In this document: in pieces, positions 57,383-64,000 of the stretch
How the letters are laid out: every line of letters begins with the position of its first letter
Numbering within the stretch: position 1 is the stretch's first letter
Assembly (NCBI RefSeq): GCF_013337285.1
Contig: NZ_SUPW01000001.1
Coordinates: 992,001 to 1,056,000, forward strand
Direction: 5' to 3'
Length of the DNA stretch: 64,000 nucleotides
DNA from: Agrobacterium tumefaciens
GTDB taxonomy: Bacteria > Pseudomonadota > Alphaproteobacteria > Rhizobiales > Rhizobiaceae
Made by a program: the position numbers and the translations under genes
Notes under the pieces: generated by a model
Seen by the model: only the letters and a program-made list of their open reading frames with translations
Told to the model about the DNA's origin: nothing
Databases searched by the model: none

Positions 57383-58585
57383 TTATATCGTTCCGGCCAT
57401 TTTGCCGGGATTGAATATACCTGCCGGATCGAGCTTTTCCCTGATCCGTGCCGACAGGATGGTTTCCGCCGCCGGACGCGGTTCGAAGGCGGCAACGGTG
57501 GCGCGCGCCGCATCGCTCGCTCTCACCAGCGTTGCATGGCCGCCGCCGAGCGCCCGGATGGCGCCGCGCAGCAAATCCGCCTCGGGATCGGCCTCCATCT
57601 GCATCCAGACAAGGCCGCCCTGCCAGTCGTAAAAGGCATCGATGCCCGCTTCCATGCGCAGGGCGCCGACCAGCCTATGGCCTTCGGCAGGCGCGACCGA
57701 AACTTTCCAGAGCGGTTTGGCATTTTGCCCGGCATAGGGGGCGACATCACGCACCTGCCGCCACAACAGCCTGCTCTCTTCATCCTCCAGCAACACCCAC
57801 GGCCCGACCCTATCCATGACGGAGAGGAGTTTTGCGGAGCGCGCCTCCACAGATGCGGCAAGCCCTTCCAGCCGCAGGATCGTTGCCGGACCGTCCGGCA
57901 GGCCGCCATCGATGAAACGCGAACGGATATTTTCCGGCAGATGCGCCGCACCGGAAACCTCGACACTCATCGCCATCGCCGCCGCCATGATGCGCGTCGC
58001 CGCCTCGTCATCCAGACCGGACACGACCACGGTTTTTTCAGCCTGCGGTTTCGGCAGCACGCGGAAGGTAACTTCGGTGAGGAAACCGAGCGTGCCGAAG
58101 GAGCCAGCGAGGAATTTCGAAAGGTCGAGCCCGGTGACATTTTTCATCACCCGGCCGCCTGCCTTGATGATCTCTCCGCTGCCATTGACGAAACGGATGC
58201 CGAGCAGGCTGTCGCGTGCCGCACCTGCCACATAACGGCGCGGCCCGGAAACATTGGCGGCAAAGACGCCGCCAATGGTCGGTTCGCCTGCGGTGCCCAT
58301 GACCGGGCGGTGATCCATCGGCTCGAAAGCCATCATCTGGCGGTTTTCAGCAAGGGCGGCTTCGACGCTGGCGAGCGGGGTGCCGGCCTTTACGGTCATG
58401 ACCATTTCGGCGGGGATGTAGGAGACGATGCCGTTCATGGCGCGGGAAGAGAGCGTGTTATTTGCCGCGACTGCGTTGCCAAAACCGGAGCGGGTGTTGC
58501 CGCCGATGATTTTCAGTGGGGCTTTTCGGGTTGCGTGGTCGCGGATGATATCGGCGGCCTGTGTTTCTGCGTAGGGGGTCAGCAT
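57383..58585 (-). CDS. glcE: Glycolate oxidase FAD-binding subunit
   Basis: A 400-residue FAD-binding-4 protein. IIGGNTRSGFGN and GTAGEPTIGGVFAANVSGPRR are typical of GlcE, as is RVMKNVTGLDLSKFLAGSFGTLG. The ATG at 58585 is preferred over a TTG seven codons upstream. A 141-base palindromic element separates it from glcD. Confidence 0.94.
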   Translation of the reverse strand: MLTPYAETQAADIIRDHATRKAPLKIIGGNTRSGFGNAVAANNTLSSRAMNGIVSYIPAEMVMTVKAGTPLASVEAALAENRQMMAFEPMDHRPVMGTAGEPTIGGVFAANVSGPRRYVAGAARDSLLGIRFVNGSGEIIKAGGRVMKNVTGLDLSKFLAGSFGTLGFLTEVTFRVLPKPQAEKTVVVSGLDDEAATRIMAAAMAMSVEVSGAAHLPENIRSRFIDGGLPDGPATILRLEGLAASVEARSAKLLSVMDRVGPWVLLEDEESRLLWRQVRDVAPYAGQNAKPLWKVSVAPAEGHRLVGALRMEAGIDAFYDWQGGLVWMQMEADPEADLLRGAIRALGGGHATLVRASDAARATVAAFEPRPAAETILSARIREKLDPAGIFNPGKMAGTI

Positions 58586-58610
58586 GGGGTGGAGGCCTTT
58601 GAGCAAGAGA

Positions 58611-58751
58611 TACCCCCCTCTGCCCTGCCGGGCATCTCCCCATCAAGGGGGGAGATCGGCAAGTGGATGGCACCCTGCCTATGGAACGGGCGAGCGCGGC
58701 ATATCGATCTCCCCCCTTGAGGGGGAGATGCCCGGCAGGGCAGAGGGGGGT
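58611..58751. repeat. Palindromic intergenic element, family B, copy 2
   Basis: A 141-base element with the same termini as copy 1 at 46867-47024: the left 24 bases (58611-58634) are identical and the right end differs at the last base. Inner sequence differs and is shorter. It sits between glcD and glcE, within an operon, so its hairpin could affect processing or polarity. Confidence 0.85.
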
Positions 58752-58787
58752 GAGCCACACCCGTAAGCGTCACAAACCTCACACCCA

Positions 58788-60236
58788 TCACTCCCTCCCC
58801 TCCAGCGGAAACACCTTCGACGGGTTCATCAACCACCCCTCGTCAAAAGCTGCCCGCACCGCCATCTGCTGGGCCAGATCGGCCTCGCCATACTGGTGGC
58901 GCATCAAATCCCGTTTTTCGATACCCACACCATGCTCACCGGTCAAACAGCCGCCGGCATCGACGCAGAGCTTCAATATCTCATTGCCCGCCTCTTCGGC
59001 GCGGGCCGCATCATCCGGATCGTTGGCGTTGAACAGGATGAGCGGGTGCATGTTGCCATCGCCCGCATGGAAAACATTGGCAACGCGAAGACCGAGCCGG
59101 TCGGTAATCTCGCTGGTCTTTTTCAGCACATAGGAAAGCTGGGAGAGCGGCACCGTGCCATCCATGCAGATATAATCCGCAATACGGCCCGTCGCGCCGA
59201 AGGCGGATTTGCGGCCTTTCCAGATCGCCGCCGCCTCCATGGCCGACTGGCATTCCTTTACGGTCTTCACGCCGTGTTTTCTGGCGATGGTGACGATATC
59301 GGCCAGCATGGCGTCCATTTCCGCTTCCGAGCCTTCAACTTCGACAATCAAAAGCGCGCCGACATCCAGCGGATATCCCGCATGAGCGAAGGCTTCGCAA
59401 ATCTCGATGGCCGGCTTGTCCATAAATTCGATGGCGACTGGAATGATCCCCGTACCGATGATATCGGCGACGCAGGAGCCGGCCTCCTCGGACGTTTCGA
59501 AACCGAACAGCACCGGTCGCGCGCCTTCCGGCTTGGCGATCAGCCGCACCGTGGCTTCCGTTACGATACCAAGCTGGCCTTCCGAGCCGCAGACGAGGGC
59601 GAGCAGATCGTAACCGTCAGCGTCGAGGTGCTTACCGCCCAGTTCCAGCACCGTGCCATCCACCAGCACCATTTTCACGCCAAGCAGATTATTGGTGGTG
59701 ACGCCGTATTTCAGGCAATGCGCGCCGCCAGAATTCATGCCGATATTGCCGCCGATGGTGCAGGCAAGCTGCGAGCTTGGGTCCGGCGCATAAAAAAAGC
59801 CTTCCGCGCCGGCCGCATCGGAAATGGAGAGATTGGTGACGCCCGCCTGCACCCTGGCCGTGCGGTTATAAAAATCGAGTTCGAGGATCGAGGCCATTTT
59901 CGAAAGGCCGATTACCACCGCATCTTCCTGCGGAATGGCGCCACCGGACAGCGAGGTGCCGGCGCCGCGCGGCACCACCGGAATGCCATAACGGTGGCAA
60001 TATTTCAGCACCGCTGACACCTGCTCCGTCGTCTTCGGCAGTGCGACGGCGAGCGGCAGACGGCGGTAGGAAACGAAAGCATCGGTCTCGAAGGGCACGA
60101 GTTCGCGCGGTTGGTGCACAAGACAGTCTTCCGGCAAGACATCCTTCAGGTCGGATATGATGCGGTCACGGCTTGCGACGACCTTCGCACGCGGCTCCAG
60201 AAACTTGATCGGCTGCGTCACCGCCCCCTCCTCCAT
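58788..60236 (-). CDS. glcD: Glycolate oxidase subunit GlcD
   Basis: A 482-residue FAD-dependent 2-hydroxyacid dehydrogenase. The PCMH-type FAD site is VVPRGAGTSLSGGAIPQEDA, with CTIGGNIGMNSGGAHCLKYG, and the C-terminal catalytic block includes HAGDGNMHP and GEHGVG. The ATG at 60236 has AGGA 5-6 bases upstream. First gene of glcDEF, divergent from a LysR gene. Confidence 0.95.
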   Translation of the reverse strand: MEEGAVTQPIKFLEPRAKVVASRDRIISDLKDVLPEDCLVHQPRELVPFETDAFVSYRRLPLAVALPKTTEQVSAVLKYCHRYGIPVVPRGAGTSLSGGAIPQEDAVVIGLSKMASILELDFYNRTARVQAGVTNLSISDAAGAEGFFYAPDPSSQLACTIGGNIGMNSGGAHCLKYGVTTNNLLGVKMVLVDGTVLELGGKHLDADGYDLLALVCGSEGQLGIVTEATVRLIAKPEGARPVLFGFETSEEAGSCVADIIGTGIIPVAIEFMDKPAIEICEAFAHAGYPLDVGALLIVEVEGSEAEMDAMLADIVTIARKHGVKTVKECQSAMEAAAIWKGRKSAFGATGRIADYICMDGTVPLSQLSYVLKKTSEITDRLGLRVANVFHAGDGNMHPLILFNANDPDDAARAEEAGNEILKLCVDAGGCLTGEHGVGIEKRDLMRHQYGEADLAQQMAVRAAFDEGWLMNPSKVFPLEGRE

Positions 60237-60270
60237 GTACATCCTGCCAACTGGTATTCTTTCTTTACCA

Positions 60271-60318
60271 CTTTGAAACAAAGCAATCAAATGTTATGGA
60301 TTTTTTCCATTCTGGAAA
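60271..60318. promoter_or_regulatory. Divergent glcD-lysR control region
   Basis: Two short palindromes: CTTTG-AAA-CAAAG (60271-60283) and TTTCC-ATTCT-GGAAA (60304-60318). The second fits a T-N11-A LysR box and lies 16 bases before the LysR start. Both are plausible regulator sites. Confidence 0.4.
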
Positions 60319-60333
60319 TAATCGAGGGCAGCT

Positions 60334-61233
60334 GTGACAAATCTGGGTGATTTGGAAGTCTTCGCAAGCGTTGTCGCCTCCGGCAGCATGTCGCTGGCCG
60401 CCAAGGAGCTTGGCTATTCGCCGGCCGTCATTTCCAAGCGTATCAAGCGGCTGGAAGAAAAGCTCGGCGCGCGGCTGTTCCAGCGCACCACTAGGCGGAT
60501 TTCGCTGACCGAAGCGGGTCAGGGGTTTTACGAGCGGGTGCTTGCCGTACTGGAAGGGCTTGAAGAGGCCGAAGATTTCGTGTCCGGACGGGCCAACACC
60601 GTCAACGGCACGCTGAAGATTTCCGCCCCCACCTCCTTCGGGCGCATGCATATCGCGCCGCATCTGAAGACCTTCATGGAGCGGCATCCAGACCTCTCGG
60701 TCAATCTGGTGCTCAGCGATGAATTCATCGACATCATCGAGGGTGGCTACGATCTGGCGATCCGTATCGCCGATCTCAACTCGTCGACCCTCGTGGCCCG
60801 CAGGCTGGCGCCGGTTCGCCGCGTGCTCTGCGCCTCGGCGGATTATGTGGCCGCGCACGGCATGCCTGTAACAATCGAGGATCTGAAGAAGCACCGTTGC
60901 CTGCCGGCGCATAATAACGACGTATGGCGGCTGGAAGGACCGGGCGGCGCGCTCAGCATCCGCCCGGAAGGCATGCTGGTCACCAATTCCAGTGAGGTGA
61001 TCCGCGAGGCGGTGATATCAGGGCTTGGCATTGCACTGCGTTCCACCTGGGATATCGGCCATGAATTGCGCGCCGGCAAACTGGTGCAGGTTCTGCCGGG
61101 TTATGAGGGTTCGCGCAACGTAACGCTTTCGGCGGTTTATCCAAGCCGGCAGTTTCTGCCAGCGAAGGTACGGCTGTTCATCGATTATCTGGCCGGGCTT
61201 TATGGGCCTGCACCCTATTGGGAACAGGATTGA
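60334..61233 (+). CDS. LysR-family regulator, probable glc regulator
   Basis: A 299-residue LysR protein. The HTH (about 1-60) has NLGDLEVFASVVASGSMSLA and PAVISKRIKRLEEKLGARLF; the effector domain follows (about 88-295). The start is GTG with AGGG upstream. The subfamily resembles DhcR/CrgA-type regulators. Divergence from glcDEF suggests it controls that operon. Confidence 0.88.
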   Translation: MTNLGDLEVFASVVASGSMSLAAKELGYSPAVISKRIKRLEEKLGARLFQRTTRRISLTEAGQGFYERVLAVLEGLEEAEDFVSGRANTVNGTLKISAPTSFGRMHIAPHLKTFMERHPDLSVNLVLSDEFIDIIEGGYDLAIRIADLNSSTLVARRLAPVRRVLCASADYVAAHGMPVTIEDLKKHRCLPAHNNDVWRLEGPGGALSIRPEGMLVTNSSEVIREAVISGLGIALRSTWDIGHELRAGKLVQVLPGYEGSRNVTLSAVYPSRQFLPAKVRLFIDYLAGLYGPAPYWEQD

Positions 61234-61311
61234 AGCGCCGAAGCCGATTTGAACAGGTTCCGCGCTGCCGCAGATGCCGATGAGTTCGGCTGGCGCGGAA
61301 CTGGACAGAAT

Positions 61312-61339
61312 ATTTGACCAGTGCAATGCTTCGCTGATA
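61312..61339 (+). promoter_or_regulatory. Promoter of the GntR-family gene
   Basis: TTGACC (61312-61317), 16 bases, GATAAT (61334-61339). It excludes an upstream in-frame start at 61321 and supports the ATG at 61390. Confidence 0.55.
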
Positions 61340-61389
61340 ATTTGCCCGACATCAAACATGAAGGCGGGATTTCGCCGGAGACTTCTGCG

Positions 61390-62163
61390 ATGGACGAAAC
61401 GCTTTTTGCGCGCATTGAGCACAGCCGCACATCGCAGGAGGTGATCTTGCGTTTCGAGGAACTGATCCTCGACGGCATATTGCGGGATGGCGACCGGCTG
61501 CCCGGCGAGCGTGAACTGGCGCAGCGGCTTGACGTCTCGCGGCCGATCCTTCGGGAAGCGCTCAAGGAGCTTGAAACCCGTGGCCTTCTCGTGAGCAGAC
61601 ATGGAGGCGGCACCTATGTCGCCGATATTGTCGGCCCGGTGTTTTCCGACCCCCTGAGCGCGCTGATCACCCGCCACAACCGGGCGACGCGGGATTTTCT
61701 CGAATATCGCCGCTATATCGAAGGCATGACCGCCGAACTTGCGGCGCAGCGGGCGACGGAGCCGGACAGGCGCAACCTTGCCGCCATTATTGACAGGATG
61801 CGTGAGGCCCATGAGGCGGGCCGTTTCGACGACGAGCTTTCCGGCGATGTGGAATTTCACAATGCCATTGGCGAGGCGGCGCATAACATCGTGCTGATGC
61901 ATACGTTGCGGTCATGTTACCGGCTTTTGAGCGATGATATCTTTTATAATCGCCATCTCATCTTCACCGTCGCGGGCGCGCATGATGAGGTGCTGAGACA
62001 GCATATCGCCATCCATGACGCCATTGCGGCGGGTAGTCCGGCAGCGGCAAGAGCAGCGGCGGAGGCCCATATCGACTTCATCGTGGAGACGACATCCAGG
62101 GCGCATCAGGCGCGTGAATGGGACCGGATTTCCCGTTTGAGGCAGCAGCAGCGCAGCGTCTGA
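61390..62163 (+). CDS. FadR/GntR-family regulator, GlcC/LldR-like
   Basis: A 257-residue protein. The N-terminal winged helix (about 12-75) has GDRLPGERELAQRLDVSRP and REALKELETRGLL. The C-terminal FCD effector domain (about 95-235) carries the metal-ligand pattern EFHNAIGEAAHN and later His residues (RQHIAIHDAI). Relatives GlcC, LldR and PdhR sense glycolate, lactate or pyruvate, and the nearby glcDEF makes a 2-hydroxy- or keto-acid ligand likely. GGAG is 9 bases before the ATG. Confidence 0.9.
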   Translation: MDETLFARIEHSRTSQEVILRFEELILDGILRDGDRLPGERELAQRLDVSRPILREALKELETRGLLVSRHGGGTYVADIVGPVFSDPLSALITRHNRATRDFLEYRRYIEGMTAELAAQRATEPDRRNLAAIIDRMREAHEAGRFDDELSGDVEFHNAIGEAAHNIVLMHTLRSCYRLLSDDIFYNRHLIFTVAGAHDEVLRQHIAIHDAIAAGSPAAARAAAEAHIDFIVETTSRAHQAREWDRISRLRQQQRSV

Positions 62164-62248
62164 AAACGCTATCCGGCGAAATACGGCACCTATTTTATTC
62201 AGGTTTTTATGGAACCTTTTGTGCTCTTTGGTCTTTTTATCGGGTTAA

Positions 62249-63613
62249 TTGGAAAAATTTACCAAGATGGGACCCATGACAACCACGAGCGAAACTGAAC
62301 GCTATCCGCGGATAGCTCTCATATCGACGCATGGCTATGTCGCCGCGCACCCGCCACTGGGCGCTGCCGACACCGGTGGACAGGTGGTTTATGTGCTTGA
62401 GCTTGCACGCAAACTCGGCCAGCTCGGTTATACTGTCGATCTTTATACCCGCCGCTTCGAAGACCAGCCAGAATTCGACGAGGTTGACGAGCGCGTCCGT
62501 GTGGTGCGCATTCCCTGTGGCGGGCGCGATTTCATTCCCAAGGAATATCTGCATCGCCACCTGATGGAATGGTGCGAAAACGCACTGCGTTTCATCAAGA
62601 AAAATGAGCTCAATTACTCCTTCATCAACAGCCATTACTGGGATGCGGGCGTGGCCGGGCAGCGGCTTTCCGAAGCGCTAAAAATTCCGCATCTGCATAC
62701 GCCGCATTCGCTCGGCATCTGGAAGAAACGCCAGATGGAGACCGACTATCCGGAAAAGGCCGATACGTTCGAACTGGAATTCAATTTCAGGGAGCGCATC
62801 CAGCACGAGCTGATCATCTATCGCAGTTGCGACATGGTGATTGCCACGACGCCGGTGCAGCTTGACGTGCTGATCGAAGATTACGGGCAAAAGCGCAAAC
62901 ACATCCACATGATCCCGCCGGGTTATGACGACAACCGCTTCTTCCCGGTTTCGGATGCGACGCGGCAGATGATCCGCCAGCGTTTCGGTTTCGAAGGCAA
63001 GGTGGTGCTGGCGCTCGGGCGGCTGGCCACCAACAAGGGTTACGACCTTTTGATCGACGGCTTTTCCGTCCTTGCCGAGCGCGAGCCGGAGGCCCGCCTG
63101 CATCTGGCCGTCGGCGGCGAGAATATGGACGAGCAGGAAACCACCATCCTCAACCAGCTTAAGGACCGCGTAAAATCGCTTGGACTGGAAGACAAGGTGG
63201 CGTTTTCCGGATACGTCGCAGATGAGGACCTGCCGGATATCTACCGCGCCGCCGATCTTTTCGTGCTTTCCAGCCGTTACGAACCTTTCGGCATGACGGC
63301 GATCGAAGCGATGGCCAGCGGCACGCCGACCGTCGTTACCATCCATGGCGGGTTGTTCCGGGCTGTGAGCTATGGCCGCCATGCATTGTTTGCCGATCCT
63401 TTCGACAAGGAAGACCTCGGCATTACCATGATGAAACCCTTCAAGCATGAGCGTCTTTACGGGCGACTTTCCCGCATGGGCGCACACAAGGCACGCAGCC
63501 TGTTCACCTGGACGGGCATTGCCCAGCAATTGCTGGCGCTTGTTGAAGGCAGGACCATGATGCCGGTTCTCGAAGAGGCAGACTGGGCTGAACCGTGGAA
63601 TGACGGCGATTGA
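62249..63613 (+). CDS. mfpsA: Mannosylfructose-phosphate synthase
   Basis: A 454-residue GT4 glycosyltransferase with GT-B fold. HGYVAAHPPLGAADTGGQVV is the acceptor-domain start; the nucleotide-sugar site has LGRLATNKGYDLLIDGF and the E-x7-E motif in RYEPFGMTAIEAMASG. Nearly identical to my recollection of A. tumefaciens C58 MfpsA, which joins GDP-mannose and fructose 6-phosphate to make mannosylfructose 6-phosphate, an osmolyte precursor. It also resembles sucrose-phosphate synthase. The start is TTG at 62249 (454 residues) or ATG at 62276; neither has a strong ribosome-binding site. Confidence 0.93.
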   Translation: MEKFTKMGPMTTTSETERYPRIALISTHGYVAAHPPLGAADTGGQVVYVLELARKLGQLGYTVDLYTRRFEDQPEFDEVDERVRVVRIPCGGRDFIPKEYLHRHLMEWCENALRFIKKNELNYSFINSHYWDAGVAGQRLSEALKIPHLHTPHSLGIWKKRQMETDYPEKADTFELEFNFRERIQHELIIYRSCDMVIATTPVQLDVLIEDYGQKRKHIHMIPPGYDDNRFFPVSDATRQMIRQRFGFEGKVVLALGRLATNKGYDLLIDGFSVLAEREPEARLHLAVGGENMDEQETTILNQLKDRVKSLGLEDKVAFSGYVADEDLPDIYRAADLFVLSSRYEPFGMTAIEAMASGTPTVVTIHGGLFRAVSYGRHALFADPFDKEDLGITMMKPFKHERLYGRLSRMGAHKARSLFTWTGIAQQLLALVEGRTMMPVLEEADWAEPWNDGD

Positions 63614-64000
63614 GACCGCTTCGCCTTTTTTCCACCGATCTCGACGGAACCGTTGTCGGCAACAACGATGCCACGCGCCGGTTCCGCGATTTCTGGCAAT
63701 CATTGCCGGACGAGCATCGTCCGGTTCTGGTCTTTAACAGCGGCAGGCTGGTCGATGACCAGCTTGCGCTGTTGGAAGAGGTGCCGCTGCCGCGGCCCGA
63801 TTATATCATTGGCGGCGTCGGAACCATGCTGCATGCCAAGGAGCGCAGCGAGCTGGAAAGCGCCTACAGGCACTCCCTCGGCACCGGCTTCGACGCGAAG
63901 AGAATTGCCGATGTCATGGGCCGCATATCCGATGTGACGATGCAGGAAGAGCAATATCAGCACGGCCTCAAATCCAGCTGGTTCCTGCATGATGCCGATG
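63610..64000 (+). CDS. mfppA: Mannosylfructose-phosphate phosphatase, 3' end outside window
   Basis: 130 codons are visible; the gene continues past the right edge. The HAD motif I is FSTDLDGTVVG near the N-terminus, motif II is FNSGR, as in the sucrose-phosphatase-like subfamily. It removes phosphate from mannosylfructose phosphate made by the preceding enzyme. The start is a TTG that overlaps the mfpsA stop (TTGA), a coupled arrangement. Confidence 0.9.
   Translation, partial: MRPLRLFSTDLDGTVVGNNDATRRFRDFWQSLPDEHRPVLVFNSGRLVDDQLALLEEVPLPRPDYIIGGVGTMLHAKERSELESAYRHSLGTGFDAKRIADVMGRISDVTMQEEQYQHGLKSSWFLHDAD

Noticed and set aside
56528..58720. 730-codon open frame antisense to glcF and glcE
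   Set aside because: Shadow of conserved glycolate oxidase genes; it also runs through the palindromic element.

Overview
The window is about 60% G+C circular-chromosome sequence from a member of the Rhizobiaceae, almost certainly the Agrobacterium tumefaciens/fabrum complex. The main evidence is the mannosylfructose-phosphate synthase/phosphatase pair at the right edge, a pathway characterised in A. tumefaciens C58. The split F0 operon with both b and b' subunits, the groESL promoter combining an alphaproteobacterial RpoH motif with CIRCE, short-form HisG with HisZ, and the pmbA-IMPase-DUF4170-waaA-lpxK order agree with this. No rRNA, tRNA, CRISPR array, prophage or insertion sequence was found.

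Layout. 1-1140: a 5'-truncated RelA/SpoT-domain gene of lower G+C, then an apparently empty spacer and the atp terminator. 1156-4100: F0 operon atpI-atpB-atpE-atpF'-atpF (minus) with a good promoter. 4109-9822: cell-wall hydrolase, kup, corA and mrp (minus). 9952-11994: a NasS/NrtA-like solute-binding protein without signal peptide, and a LuxR-type regulator. 12204-16376: an IclR regulator divergent from a sugar-acid operon (SDR dehydrogenase, dgoK, dgoA, SMP-30 lactonase) across a palindromic operator candidate. 16429-19589: a GGDEF-EAL protein and a PAS-receiver protein. 19947-28161: mutL, a DUF2093 gene, then a minus-strand envelope cluster (pmbA, IMPase family, DUF4170, waaA, HAD phosphatase, lpxK). 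28278-34400: a KefB-type antiporter, patatin phospholipase, rsmD, a pseudouridine synthase with a long disordered tail, and tadA. 34476-40451: lipoprotein, ileS, ribF, NagD-like phosphatase. 40704-42880: heat-shock groESL. 43456-49199: orphan gene, DoxX gene, hisG-hisZ-VOC-hisS, and an RHH/RelE toxin-antitoxin pair. 49206-55146: a Rossmann-like orphan, a Cys/His-rich protein and DUF305 protein, a YeiE-like/YeiH pair, tag, and an L,D-transpeptidase. 55236-62163: a candidate small RNA, an LpxQ-like outer-membrane barrel, glcDEF with two regulators. 62249-64000: mfpsA-mfppA, the latter cut by the right edge.

Most of the window is conserved housekeeping chromosome. The less ordinary material lies between genes: two families of palindromic intergenic elements (four copies or fragments), a decayed duplication of the groEL 3' end plus terminator, a 9-bp inverted repeat that covers the Shine-Dalgarno of the DoxX gene, a promoter-hairpin-terminator unit that looks like a small RNA, and several promoter palindromes. 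I saw no clearly new multi-gene system. The strongest accessory candidate is the truncated RelA/SpoT-domain gene at the left edge, most of whose context is outside the window.
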